From NCBI RefSeq assembly GCF_014205835.1, contig NZ_JACHCQ010000037.1, forward strand, positions 1-57,774: a DNA stretch of 57,774 nt, read 5' to 3'. Below the pieces are notes generated by a model. It had not been told where the DNA came from. It ran no database searches and worked only from the letters and a program-made list of their open reading frames with translations. Position 1 is the stretch's first letter, and each line of letters starts with the position of its first letter. This document shows, in pieces, positions 15,409 to 25,503 of the stretch. Source of the DNA: Pedobacter sp. AK013 (GTDB lineage Bacteria > Bacteroidota > Bacteroidia > Sphingobacteriales > Sphingobacteriaceae). The translations under genes and the position numbers were made by a program.

Positions 15409-18400
15409 ATGAAAAGAATTTTACCGCTCCTTATCGCCCTATTCTATACAACAACTTTATGGGGGCAAACCAGTACTGAAACTTTTGAAACCGAATCTCA
15501 TGGGAGCCCAAGTTTTACAGATAATGGCGTTATTTTTAATATCATTTCTCATGTAAGTGTTTTTGACATTCAAGGGAATTACCCGGGAACAGGGTGGAAT
15601 GGAAATACGGTTGATAACCGATACATCGACAATTCTAACAATATTCAGTCCCCTCCCTCTTTCAGCATCAAAACAACCTCTAATTTATTTAAAGTAAACA
15701 GGTTCTGGATGTTTCTTTCAGCTCTGAATCTTGATCTGAATGTAACCGGGAGTATTACCATAACCGGAAAACTGAGTGGTATAACAAAATTTACGCAAAC
15801 CAAAAGTACCGGATTTGCAACAAGTCTGGGCAATACCAATGGCTATACGCTGATTGATCTAACTAATCTTAACGGACAAAACTACTCGAACCTATTAATT
15901 GATGAACTGCAGATTACTGCAAACGGGGGATTCAGATATGTTTGTTTAGATGGCTTTACCTGGGTAAAGGATAGCAATCTAATCAATACACTTCCTACCA
16001 TAATTATTAATCCGGCCAGCATTTCGTCAACTACGGTTGGGAGTTCTTACAATCTAAGATTTACCGGTATCGGGGGTACCCCCCCTTATTCATTCGCGGT
16101 TAGTGCGGGGGCATTGCCTGCAGGGTTAAGCCTCAATACGACTTCAGGAGTTTTGACAGGTACACCCACAGCTTCCGGAAGCTTTTCATTTACGATAAAA
16201 GCCACTGATGCCACTGACGTTTCAGGATCTTACCCGGGCACCAGCCCCTATAGTTTGGTTGTTGCCCCTCCGGTAACTATAATTGCGCCCAGCTCGATAC
16301 CTGGTGCTGCCGTTGGTACTGCCTACAGCCAGGCAATTACTGCAACTGGCGGTATTGCACCGTATAGATATGCAGTAACTAATGGAACATTGCCTGCAGG
16401 ATTAACATTAAGCAATAGTGGGGTTTTAAGCGGAACGCCAACCAGTGGGGGCATTTTTAGTTTTACGGTTACCGCGACAGGTTCATCAACCGGAATAGGC
16501 GCACCACACACTGGAACACAAACCTATACTTTAGTGGTAAATACACCAACTATTGTGGTAAGCCCTTCAACTTTGCCAAATGCTACCACGGCTACTGCTT
16601 ATAACCAGACAATTACTGCCAGTGGGGGTACAGCACCCTATACATTTGCCATTACAGCAGGTGCTTTGCCGGCGGGTTTAGCCCTCAGTTCTACAGGTGT
16701 TTTGAATGGCGGCGCAACAACCATCGGGACTTTTAATTTTACGATAACGAGCACCGATGCCTCTAATGGTAATGGGCCTTATACAGGTTCGAGAGCGTAT
16801 TTTTTAACAGTAAAAAATCCTACTCCCGTGCCAGATGCAAATGGAGTCCTTTATGTAAAGAAAGGCAGCAATGGTGCTGGAGATAGTTGGGCCAATGCCA
16901 TGCCCGAACTGGCCGATGCTTTAATTGCAGCCAGAAACCTAAATGCGGTTACAGCGGGTATGGTAAAGCAGATTTGGGTAGCAGGAGGTACTTACAAACC
17001 ATTGTATAATCCAGCCGATAATGATTTCGGTAATCCCGCAGGACGGGATAATGCTTTTTTGCTGGTCAAAAACGTAAAACTTTACGGTGGTTTAGCCGGA
17101 ACAGAAACGACGCTTGCCAATCGTAATTTGACTTTAACAGTTAATAAAAGTATACTCAGTGGCGATTTTAACAATGATGATGTTGTAAGCGGTGCCGGTG
17201 CTACCCTTAATTTTGCCAATAACAGTGAAAATGCCTACCATGTGCTCATCGCTGCGGGTGATGTAGGCCTTGCCGAATTGGATGGCTTTACCATTAAAGG
17301 GGGGAATGGAAGTGGAAGCAATATCACGGTTAACGGTTTGGCCATATTTAAAAATCAGGGTGGGGGAATGAACATCACTTCATCCAGCCCCACGATTACC
17401 AATTGTACTTTTGAAAACAACAATGTTTCAGCAGGTATGGGCGGAGCCATTTTTATAAGTGCTCCAACTAATGGCGCGGTGGCCAGTCCAGCGATTGCTA
17501 AAAGTAGCTTTGTAAATAATAAAAGTAGCAATATTGCTGGTCAGGGCTGGGGCGATGAAGGTGGAGGGGCCATGTACAATGCTGGTTCAGGCCCAGTTAT
17601 TTCCGATTGCAGTTTTATGGGCAACCTTGTTACAGGAAGTCGATTTGGCGGGGCTATTGCTAACATGGCATCAACAGCCCAATTTAGCAATGTAACCATT
17701 AGTAATAATTTTTCGCTCGGAACCAGCGGTGGCGGTGCTGGAATAGCTAATATTGGTACAGGTGCGGTTAGGCTAATTAATGTTGCATTGAGTGGAAATA
17801 GTACAGATGCTAATGGAGGAGCCATGTATAATAGTTCCGGAGCAATACCAATGCTTATTAATGTGCTCATTAGTGGCAATGCCGCCAACAATGGCGCGGG
17901 CATTTATAATAACAATTCATCGCCAGTATTAACTAATGTTACTATTGGTGGCAACCTGTCTAATACAGGAGGTGTAATCTTCAATACCAATAGTGCTTCG
18001 CCACAAGTACAAAATACCATTGTGTTTGGCAATAGTACAGGCATGGTAAACAATGCAGCTACAGATGTACCCATTTATAAAAATAGTTTGGTACAGGGGG
18101 CAAGTGGTGCCGGATTGATTGCTTTTAATGGAACGGCAACAGATTTATTTATATCGCCACTTGCGCCAGCTTTAACAACTGGGGGCGATTATAGGCCAAA
18201 AACAGGAGGCGTCCTTATCAATGCCGGCGACCAAAGCCTCTTTTCGGGTCTGAATGCCAATACCAAAGACCTCGATGGCAGTCCACGTTTAACAGGTGCC
18301 AATATTGATTTAGGCGCTTACGAAGCGCTGGTGCAATCGCAAACCATTACTGCCCATAATTTAAGCAAAACCTATGGCGATTTGCCTTTTGAACCTGGTG

Positions 18401-21400
18401 CAACGGCAAGTTCTGGCTTAACGGTTGCCTATGTTTCTGCTGATAACAGCATTGCCGAAGCCTTGCAGGATGCCGCGGATTCCAACAAATGGAAACTGAA
18501 CATCAAAAAGGCAGGGACTGTAAACATTACGGCCAGCCAAGTTGGAGGTAGTGGCTTCGATCCAGCTACAGATGTTATTTTCAGCCTAACGATAAATAAA
18601 AAGCCGGTTAACGTAAGCATTAAACCAACGGCCACATTCAGTAAGGTTTACGATGCCAATACTACTGGTACTTTTCAAGCTTCAGATCTGATGTTGGCCA
18701 ATGGCGATATCATTAACAACGACGATGTACAATTAAGCCTGAGTTCGGCCAGTGCTCAATACAATACAAAAGAGGCGGGCACTGGCAAGACGATTACTTT
18801 GCCTATAGCCAATCTGTTGCTAAGTGGTGCACAAGCCGGAAATTATCAGATAGCAAATGTGGGTGATCTCTTTAGTGCCACTGCTTCAATTACGCCAAAG
18901 CCATTAACCATTGCTGCAAACAATTTTAGCAAGGTATATAATGGCTTTGGCTATAGCGGCGGCAACGGAGTAAGCTATGGCACATTTGCCTTAGGTGAAG
19001 ATCCAAGCGTGCTTTCTGGAACATTGAGTTTTAGTGGCACCGCCCAGGGCGCAATAAATACGGGCAGCTATACCATTGTTCCTCAGGGATTAACTGCATC
19101 CAATTATGCCATCAGTTATTTAAACGGACAATTGGTTATTTCGCTTAATAATGTAAATACTTTAAATTTTAATGCCCAGGCTGCGGGCAGCCTATTAACC
19201 AAAACCTATGGTGATGCCGATCTCAATGCATCCGCCAATGCCAGTTCCGGGTTAACAGCAACTTACCAAAGCAGCAACCCATTGGTAGCAGCCATAAATG
19301 CTTCGGGTCAGGTAAGCTTGTTGGGAACAGGTACAACCACCCTAACGGTAAGCCAGGCTGGCGATTCGAATTACGGCCCGGCTACCCCAATAAGTTTCCA
19401 GGTGCAGGTTGTCAAAAAGCGACTAACAGTTACAGCCAATGATTTTAGCAAAACCTATAATGGTTTGACGTTTAGCGGTGGCAATGGTGTAAGCTATAAT
19501 GGTTTTGTAAATGGCGAAACGCAGGCGGTATTAAGTGGAACATTAGTATATGGTGGTAACGCGCAGGGTGCTGTAAATACAGGAAATTATGTAATCGCGC
19601 CTAGCGGATTGCTTGCCGCCAATTACGATTTCGACTACAAAAATGGAACATTAAGCATCGTGCCATCTGGGGCCAACGTAATTACGTTTAATAACCAGGT
19701 AACAGGTGCCATGCTTCAGCTAACATACGGAAATACGGTTATTGATGCCTCAGCTGTTGCTTCATCCGGATTACCAGTGAATTACGCCAGCAGCAATCCT
19801 GCGGTGGCTTCGGTCAATACAAGCGGACAGGTACAGATTTTGGCTGCAGGAACGGCGTCGATAACAGCTAGTCAACCCGGAGATGTGAACCACAATGCGG
19901 CCACCCCGGTAAGCTTCAATATCAATGTGCGACAAAAAGCACTCACCATTACCGCTAATAATTTCAATAAAACCTATAATGCGGTAGCTTATACCGGAGG
20001 AAATGGGGTAAGCTATAATGGATTTGTGAATGGAGAAAATGAACAGGTTCTGCAAGGCATATTAAGTTATACAGGCACGGCAACCGGGGCCAAGGATGTG
20101 GGGAGCTATTTTATCAGTCCAACAGGTTATACCTCAAATAACTATGCCATTACTTATCAGGACGGAAGCTTAACGATAACTAAAGCGGAATTAACTATAA
20201 CGGCTGAGACCAAAAGCAAGGTTTATGGCGATGTTGATCCCTCACTCACCTACACCAGTTCGGGTTTGATTGGTAATGATGCGGTTACGGGTGCCTTAAC
20301 CAGGGCAACTGGCGAAAATGTGGGGACTTATGCCATTAGTCAGGGTACACTTTTAGCAGGGAATAACTACAGCATTATTTATGTACCCGCCACCTTAACA
20401 ATTACCAATAAAGTACTGACCATCACTGCCCAAGCCAAAAGCAAGGTTTATGGCGAAATTGATCCCTCACTCACCTACACCAGTTCGGGTCTGGTTGGTA
20501 CTGATGTGATTACAGGTATGCTGGCCAGGGCGACAGGCGAGAATGTAGGCACCTATGCCATCAATCAAGGGAGTTTAACAGCTGGAAGCAATTACAACAT
20601 CAACTATGTTTCTGCTGACTTAATAATTACCGCAAAAACATTAGTCATTAATGCGGCAGCAAAAAGTAAAGTTTATGGTGATGTTGATCCCTCGCTTACT
20701 TACACCGGCTCGGGTTTGGTTGGTACTGATGCGGTTACGGGTGCCTTAACCAGGACAACAGGCGAAAATGTGGGCACCTATGCCATCAGTCAGGGGACGC
20801 TCGTTGCAACGAACAACTACAACATTACCTATGTGCCAGCCACCTTAACAATTACCAATAAAGTACTGACCATCACTGCCCAAGCCAAAAGCAAGGTTTA
20901 TGGCGATGTTGATCCCTTGCTTACCTACACCAGCTCGGGTTTAGTTGGTACTGATGTGATTACAGGTGTGTTGGCCAGGGCAACAGGCGAAAATGTAGGC
21001 ACTTATGCAATAACGAATGGAAGCCTTTCGGCGGGCACCAACTATGCCATTGTTTATACACCAGCTGATTTTACCATTAGTTCAAAAAACCTGACCATAA
21101 CAGCACAGGCAAAAAACAAAATATATGGCGATACCGATCCTGTATTAACCTATACCAGTACAGGTTTGGTAGGCGCAGATATGCTTACGGGCTCATTGCT
21201 AAGGGCTATTGGCGAGAATGTTGGTACCTATGGCATTAACCAAGGAAATTTAACGGCAGGAAGCAATTACAATATCAACTATGTTCCGGCAAGCTTAACG
21301 ATTACTGCAAAAACATTAGTCGTTACTGCCGCTGCAAAAAGTAAAGTTTATGGCGATGTTGATCCGACATTAACCTATACCTACAGCGGTTTGTTAGGTG

Positions 21401-22293
21401 CTGATGCACTTGCAGGCTCATTAGCAAGAACAGTTGGCGAAAATGCTGGTAGTTATGCCATTGGACAAGGCAACTTGAGCGCTGGTACAAATTATGCCAT
21501 TACTTATAATCCGGCTAACCTAACCATCACCAAAGCTGTACTCGCCATAACCGCCAATAATAAGGTGATGTGTCAAAGCAATAACCTTCCGGCGTTTGAT
21601 GCAAGTTATTCCGGTTTTAAATATGGCGACAATGAAAATAACCTTAGTGCCAAACCCACGGTAACTGCTAATGCCAATAGCAATTCTTTGGCTGGTAGCT
21701 ACACATTAACGCCTGCTGGTGCAGTTGCCAATAACTATAGTTTTAACTATGTAAATGGAAGCTTAACCATTAATGCATTGCCCGATATTGAGATTTCTAG
21801 CAGTAAAGGAAATAGTGTAAGTAAAGGCGAAACGTTAAGCTTAACGGCAACAGGAGGCAATACCTATAGCTGGGCCAATGCTAATGGAATTATTTCAGGC
21901 CAAAATACAGCTGTGCTGAATATTAGGCCAAGCCAAACCACTACCTACATTGTTACCGCAAGAAATACCAGTGGCTGTAGCCAGAGCAGTAGCTTTACCA
22001 TAAACATTCGTGATGATTTCCAAGCTGTAAAAGCCAATAACATTCTTACGCCGAACGGTGATGGCGTAAACGATCTTTGGACTGTGGCAAACATAGATGC
22101 ATATCCAAACAATCTGGTGCGGGTATTTGATCGGGCTGGAAGAATCTTATTCACCCAGAAAGGGTATAACAATACATGGGACGGAACAGTAAACGGGCAG
22201 GCGTTGGCAGAAGGTACTTACTATTACATCATCGATTTTGGGCCTGAAAAATTAAAACAAAAAGGTTTCATTACCATAATTAGGCAACAATAA
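15409..22293 (+). CDS. Giant type IX-secreted modular adhesin
   Basis: The protein has 2,294 residues and a signal peptide (1-19, ending LWG-Q). Domains in order are: an N-terminal beta-rich region (20-190); three putative Ig (He_PIG) domains at about 194-468 with GG-x-PY and LPAGL-x-L motifs; a right-handed beta-helix of the extracellular repeat kind at about 480-970 (GLYGG-like start, many GGA-I/MYN turns); YDG/MBG domains from about 977; six tandem MBG repeats of about 75 residues at about 1593-2044; a PKD-like stretch; and a type B gliding-motility C-terminal domain at about 2210-2294 (ILTPNGDGVNDLW, YYYIIDFG). The last domain targets proteins through the type IX secretion system to the surface. 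A PorP/SprF-like gene follows directly, as is usual for type B cargo. A role in adhesion or gliding is inferred. Confidence 0.9.
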   Translation: MKRILPLLIALFYTTTLWGQTSTETFETESHGSPSFTDNGVIFNIISHVSVFDIQGNYPGTGWNGNTVDNRYIDNSNNIQSPPSFSIKTTSNLFKVNRFWMFLSALNLDLNVTGSITITGKLSGITKFTQTKSTGFATSLGNTNGYTLIDLTNLNGQNYSNLLIDELQITANGGFRYVCLDGFTWVKDSNLINTLPTIIINPASISSTTVGSSYNLRFTGIGGTPPYSFAVSAGALPAGLSLNTTSGVLTGTPTASGSFSFTIKATDATDVSGSYPGTSPYSLVVAPPVTIIAPSSIPGAAVGTAYSQAITATGGIAPYRYAVTNGTLPAGLTLSNSGVLSGTPTSGGIFSFTVTATGSSTGIGAPHTGTQTYTLVVNTPTIVVSPSTLPNATTATAYNQTITASGGTAPYTFAITAGALPAGLALSSTGVLNGGATTIGTFNFTITSTDASNGNGPYTGSRAYFLTVKNPTPVPDANGVLYVKKGSNGAGDSWANAMPELADALIAARNLNAVTAGMVKQIWVAGGTYKPLYNPADNDFGNPAGRDNAFLLVKNVKLYGGLAGTETTLANRNLTLTVNKSILSGDFNNDDVVSGAGATLNFANNSENAYHVLIAAGDVGLAELDGFTIKGGNGSGSNITVNGLAIFKNQGGGMNITSSSPTITNCTFENNNVSAGMGGAIFISAPTNGAVASPAIAKSSFVNNKSSNIAGQGWGDEGGGAMYNAGSGPVISDCSFMGNLVTGSRFGGAIANMASTAQFSNVTISNNFSLGTSGGGAGIANIGTGAVRLINVALSGNSTDANGGAMYNSSGAIPMLINVLISGNAANNGAGIYNNNSSPVLTNVTIGGNLSNTGGVIFNTNSASPQVQNTIVFGNSTGMVNNAATDVPIYKNSLVQGASGAGLIAFNGTATDLFISPLAPALTTGGDYRPKTGGVLINAGDQSLFSGLNANTKDLDGSPRLTGANIDLGAYEALVQSQTITAHNLSKTYGDLPFEPGATASSGLTVAYVSADNSIAEALQDAADSNKWKLNIKKAGTVNITASQVGGSGFDPATDVIFSLTINKKPVNVSIKPTATFSKVYDANTTGTFQASDLMLANGDIINNDDVQLSLSSASAQYNTKEAGTGKTITLPIANLLLSGAQAGNYQIANVGDLFSATASITPKPLTIAANNFSKVYNGFGYSGGNGVSYGTFALGEDPSVLSGTLSFSGTAQGAINTGSYTIVPQGLTASNYAISYLNGQLVISLNNVNTLNFNAQAAGSLLTKTYGDADLNASANASSGLTATYQSSNPLVAAINASGQVSLLGTGTTTLTVSQAGDSNYGPATPISFQVQVVKKRLTVTANDFSKTYNGLTFSGGNGVSYNGFVNGETQAVLSGTLVYGGNAQGAVNTGNYVIAPSGLLAANYDFDYKNGTLSIVPSGANVITFNNQVTGAMLQLTYGNTVIDASAVASSGLPVNYASSNPAVASVNTSGQVQILAAGTASITASQPGDVNHNAATPVSFNINVRQKALTITANNFNKTYNAVAYTGGNGVSYNGFVNGENEQVLQGILSYTGTATGAKDVGSYFISPTGYTSNNYAITYQDGSLTITKAELTITAETKSKVYGDVDPSLTYTSSGLIGNDAVTGALTRATGENVGTYAISQGTLLAGNNYSIIYVPATLTITNKVLTITAQAKSKVYGEIDPSLTYTSSGLVGTDVITGMLARATGENVGTYAINQGSLTAGSNYNINYVSADLIITAKTLVINAAAKSKVYGDVDPSLTYTGSGLVGTDAVTGALTRTTGENVGTYAISQGTLVATNNYNITYVPATLTITNKVLTITAQAKSKVYGDVDPLLTYTSSGLVGTDVITGVLARATGENVGTYAITNGSLSAGTNYAIVYTPADFTISSKNLTITAQAKNKIYGDTDPVLTYTSTGLVGADMLTGSLLRAIGENVGTYGINQGNLTAGSNYNINYVPASLTITAKTLVVTAAAKSKVYGDVDPTLTYTYSGLLGADALAGSLARTVGENAGSYAIGQGNLSAGTNYAITYNPANLTITKAVLAITANNKVMCQSNNLPAFDASYSGFKYGDNENNLSAKPTVTANANSNSLAGSYTLTPAGAVANNYSFNYVNGSLTINALPDIEISSSKGNSVSKGETLSLTATGGNTYSWANANGIISGQNTAVLNIRPSQTTTYIVTARNTSGCSQSSSFTINIRDDFQAVKANNILTPNGDGVNDLWTVANIDAYPNNLVRVFDRAGRILFTQKGYNNTWDGTVNGQALAEGTYYYIIDFGPEKLKQKGFITIIRQQ
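20191..21540 (+). repeat. Six tandem 225-base MBG-domain repeats within the adhesin gene
   Basis: Six units of about 225 bases each encode K-x-KVYGDVDP...LTYT...GLVG...GENVGTYAI...Y-x-P-A-x-LTIT. Units 1-2 and 3-4 match each other at an offset of exactly 450 bases. For example, a stretch of more than 60 bases around 20,390-20,455 is repeated unchanged at 20,840-20,905. Units 3 and 6 also share their first bases. This shows recent duplication and makes the copy number prone to change. Confidence 0.85.
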
Positions 22294-22336
22294 CACAATG
22301 TAGAACTTGGCGTCAAGTTCCTCTAATATAACTCAT

Positions 22337-23203
22337 ATGAAAATAAGGCTTTCAATTATTATTGCTATCGCTAGTTTCGCTCCAACGGTACTCAGGGCAC
22401 AGCTAAACCCCTTGCAAGCACAATATTATACAAACCGCTATTTAGGCAACCCGGCAATGGCAGGGATTGAGAAAGGATGGTCATTAAGCCTATCTCATCG
22501 TTCACAGTTCAACGATATTCCTGGCGCACCAGTAGTACAGAACCTAACGGCAGAGTATGGTTACAAAAAGGTTGGTATTGGTCTTAATATAACATTAGAT
22601 AAAGCTGGTCTGCAACGATATGTACGTGCATTAGCCAGCTATGCTTATCACTTGCAAATTAACGAGGCATCCACATTGCACTTTGGCCTTTCGGCAGGAA
22701 TAAGGAACCAACGTTTAGCTCTAGACGAAATTAACGGTAATCCAAATGATAATTTAATCAGCCTTTATAACCAACGTCAAACCTATTTCGATGGTGATTT
22801 CGGATTGGCGTTAACCTCTGGTAAAATCAGCTTGGAAGTATCATTGCCCAACTTAAAGAATTTATTCTGGAGTAATAATAATGGTGCAGTAGCTGATTTA
22901 CCCATTTTTTATTCGGCTTTCGGCTATAAAATTGAAGTAAATGAGGCAGAATTAGAACCAAAAGTTGTTTTTAGAGGCGTTAAAGGTTTTGATCATATAT
23001 GGGATACGGGTGCACAACTAAGTTTTGCAAAGAAACAGATATTATTAAACGCCTTTTACCACACTAGTGGAAGTGCGAGTTTTGGTATTGGAATGGATTA
23101 TCAGCAAAAATACCTCCTTGGTTTTTCGCATACTATGCAAACCGCATCATTATCCAATTATACCAATGGCGATTTTGAGGTTAACCTGCGGTTGAAGTTT
23201 TAA
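22337..23203 (+). CDS. PorP/SprF-family type IX secretion membrane protein
   Basis: The ATG at 22337 is preferred to an upstream TTG because it places a signal peptide (MKIRLSIIIAIASFAPTVLRAQ) at the N-terminus, giving 288 residues. The mature start LNPLQAQYYTNRYLGNPAMAG is the signature opening of PorP/SprF proteins, and the rest alternates as an outer-membrane beta-barrel ending in ...EVNLRLKF with a terminal Phe. Family members are coupled to type IX secretion, and each often serves the large type B-domain protein encoded beside it, as SprF does for SprB. Here the adhesin ends 43 bases upstream, so the two are likely one operon. Only the partner role is inferred. Confidence 0.88.
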   Translation: MKIRLSIIIAIASFAPTVLRAQLNPLQAQYYTNRYLGNPAMAGIEKGWSLSLSHRSQFNDIPGAPVVQNLTAEYGYKKVGIGLNITLDKAGLQRYVRALASYAYHLQINEASTLHFGLSAGIRNQRLALDEINGNPNDNLISLYNQRQTYFDGDFGLALTSGKISLEVSLPNLKNLFWSNNNGAVADLPIFYSAFGYKIEVNEAELEPKVVFRGVKGFDHIWDTGAQLSFAKKQILLNAFYHTSGSASFGIGMDYQQKYLLGFSHTMQTASLSNYTNGDFEVNLRLKF

Positions 23204-23234
23204 TCAATAATAATTTATTGAAAGAGACCGTTTC

Positions 23235-23290
23235 GATAGGACAGGAGTCTGTTTTTTATGAAAATACGCAGACTCCTATCGGATTTATTT
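23235..23290 (+). terminator. Stem-loop terminator after the PorP/SprF gene
   Basis: AGGAGTCTG (23243-23251) pairs with CAGACTCCT (23269-23277), with further pairing outside (GATAGG with CTATC). A T-rich stretch, ATTTATTTTATG, follows. It lies 40 bases after the PorP/SprF stop and just before the convergent metG end. Confidence 0.65.
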
Positions 23291-23354
23291 TATGTTTATA
23301 AGCGCACTATTGGTGACACGATCTAGAATAAACGACTGTGAATGCTGAAATGCC

Positions 23355-25463
23355 CTATCTTACCACGCTCCCATCTTCAAACTTACTTGTTGGTGCCACA
23401 AAAGTGAGTTCGCCTTTTGCATTTTCGGCCATTAAAATCATGCCCTGTGATAAAATGCCTTTGATCTCCCTCGGCGCCAGGTTAACAACCATACTTACCT
23501 GTTTGCCAACAATGTCCTCTGGTTTATAATATTCGGCAATACCAGAAACCACTGTTCTTTCATCAATACCTGTATTTACTGTTAATTTTAACAGCTTTTT
23601 GGTTTTCTCTACCTTTTCTGCGGCTACAATTGTAGCAACACGGATATCTATTGCCGAGAAATCGTCAAACTGGATATTTTCTTTTGCCGGAACAGCAACA
23701 ACACTATTAGCTGCATTACTAGCTTTGCTCTGATTCAGTTTCTCGATCTGGAAGTCGATCTCTGCATCTTCAATTTTATCAAACAAGAGCACAGCTTCTC
23801 CAATATCGTGACCACGCTTTAACAGGCTAACCGTACCAGCATCAGCCCAATCATGACCGCCATTTTGGAGCATCTTCATTAACTTTTCGGCTGTAAACGG
23901 CAAGAAAGGTTCGATCAGGATCTGAATATTGGCCGCTATTTGAAGCGCAATATGTAAGATTGTTCTTACGCGGTCTTCGTCGGTTTTAATGAGTTTCCAA
24001 GGCTCGGTTTCGGCCAGATACTTATTACCCAACCGGGCTACGTTCATTACTTCCGATAAAGCCTCTCTAAAACGGTAGTTTTCTATGGATGCAGAGATTT
24101 TAGCAGGGTAGCCAGCCAATTCATCAATAACAGCCTGATCTACATCGGTAATTTCCATGCAGGTAGGCACTGAACCACCAAAATATTTATGCGTAAGTAC
24201 CACCACGCGGTTTACAAAATTGCCAAGTATAGCAACCAGCTCATTATTATTTCTGGCCTGAAAATCTTTCCAGGTAAAGTCGTTATCCTTAGTCTCAGGA
24301 GCTGTTGCAGTTAATACATAACGCAATACATCTTGTTTCCCTTCAAACTCTCTTAAATACTCGTTTAACCACACTGCCCAATTTTTAGAAGTTGATATTT
24401 TTTGTCCTTCTAAGTTTAAAAATTCGTTAGCAGGCACATTATCAGCCAAAGTATATTCACCATGGGCCATTAACATCGCTGGAAAAATAATACAATGGAA
24501 AACGATATTATCTTTACCAATAAAGTGAACTAACTTGGTTTCGTTGCTTTTCCAGTATTCTTCCCAGCCACATTTATCGCTTTCGTAACTATTGATGTAA
24601 TATTCTTCGGCTTTAGGATTCCACACATCAAGCTTCGCATAGTTACACAGCTCTTTGGTTGCAGAAATATATCCAATAGGGGCATCGAACCACACATAAA
24701 GTACTTTACCTTCAGCATCACGAAGTGGAACGCGTACGCCCCAGTCTAAATCGCGGGTCATTGCCCTGGGCTGCAAGCCTGCATTTAACCAGCTTTGGCA
24801 TTGTCCATATACATTTGGGCGCCATTCTTTATGGCTTTCGATATAAGTTCTTAAACGGTCTTCGTACTTATCCAGCGGCAGAAACCAGTTTTTAGTTTCC
24901 TTTAAAATTGGTTTATCACCTGATAAGGTCGATTTTGGATTGATTAGATCGGTTGCATTAAGCGTAGACCCACAGTTTTCGCATTGATCGCCATAAGCGT
25001 TTTCATTACCGCATTTAGGGCAGGTACCGGTAATATAACGATCGGCCAGAAATTGTTTTGCAGTGGCATCGTAATATTGCTCGGTAATCTCTTCGGTAAA
25101 AACACCCTTATCGTAAAGGGTTTCGAAGAAATCGGCAGCGGTTTGGTGATGGGTAAGCGATGAAGTACGGTGATAAATATCGAAAGATACGCCGAACTCT
25201 TTAAAAGAATCGCCAATAATCTTATGGTACTTATCTACTACTTCCTGAGGTGTAATTCCTTCTCTTTTGGCTTTTAAAGTAATGGGCACACCATTTTCGT
25301 CAGATCCACAGATGAATTTTACATCACGTTTATTCGACCTTAAATAACGTGCATAAATATCTGCAGGGATGTAAACACCAGCCAGGTGCCCAATATGAAC
25401 TGGTCCATTAGTATATGGAAGCGCTGCAGTTACGGTATATCTTTTTATTTTACTATTATCCAA
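23355..25463 (-). CDS. metG: Methionyl-tRNA synthetase
   Basis: Charges tRNA-Met in the cytosol. The TTG at 25463 is taken as the start (702 residues), because it lies just downstream of a good -7 box and no ATG fits before the conserved KRYTVTAALPYTNGPVHIGH. HIGH is at 23-26. A four-Cys zinc knuckle is formed by CPKCGNENAYGDQCENCG. The KMSKS loop reads KISTS, as in other Bacteroidota. The C-terminal about 110 residues form the EMAP/Trbp111-like tRNA-binding and dimerisation domain (FSAIDIRVATIV...). The frame is open further upstream, but that part overlaps the divergent gene and is not credible. A decayed copy of this gene's 3' end lies at 13,030-13,097. Confidence 0.95.
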   Translation of the reverse strand: MDNSKIKRYTVTAALPYTNGPVHIGHLAGVYIPADIYARYLRSNKRDVKFICGSDENGVPITLKAKREGITPQEVVDKYHKIIGDSFKEFGVSFDIYHRTSSLTHHQTAADFFETLYDKGVFTEEITEQYYDATAKQFLADRYITGTCPKCGNENAYGDQCENCGSTLNATDLINPKSTLSGDKPILKETKNWFLPLDKYEDRLRTYIESHKEWRPNVYGQCQSWLNAGLQPRAMTRDLDWGVRVPLRDAEGKVLYVWFDAPIGYISATKELCNYAKLDVWNPKAEEYYINSYESDKCGWEEYWKSNETKLVHFIGKDNIVFHCIIFPAMLMAHGEYTLADNVPANEFLNLEGQKISTSKNWAVWLNEYLREFEGKQDVLRYVLTATAPETKDNDFTWKDFQARNNNELVAILGNFVNRVVVLTHKYFGGSVPTCMEITDVDQAVIDELAGYPAKISASIENYRFREALSEVMNVARLGNKYLAETEPWKLIKTDEDRVRTILHIALQIAANIQILIEPFLPFTAEKLMKMLQNGGHDWADAGTVSLLKRGHDIGEAVLLFDKIEDAEIDFQIEKLNQSKASNAANSVVAVPAKENIQFDDFSAIDIRVATIVAAEKVEKTKKLLKLTVNTGIDERTVVSGIAEYYKPEDIVGKQVSMVVNLAPREIKGILSQGMILMAENAKGELTFVAPTSKFEDGSVVR

Positions 25464-25483
25464 AACAATTTTTATTAATTTGG

Positions 25484-25491
25484 CAAAGATA
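25484..25491 (-). promoter_or_regulatory. -7 box of the metG promoter
   Basis: On the minus strand TATCTTTG is a perfect TAnnTTTG box. It leaves a short leader of about 15 bases before the TTG start at 25463. The 40-base gap to the divergent LD-carboxypeptidase start means both promoters overlap. Confidence 0.5.
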
Positions 25492-25503
25492 AGTGTTTTG
25501 AAG

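Noticed and set aside
17541..17903. 120-residue minus-strand frame inside the adhesin gene
   Set aside because: Low-complexity Pro/Ala/Leu composition mirrors the Gly/Asn-rich beta-helix on the plus strand; no independent evidence.
20191..21540. Regular repeats that might suggest a CRISPR-like array
   Set aside because: Units are 225 bases, in frame, and encode MBG domains; there are no short repeats with unique spacers, and no cas genes in the window.
23338..23529. 63-residue plus-strand frame over the metG end
   Set aside because: It is the antisense of the conserved MetG C-terminus.
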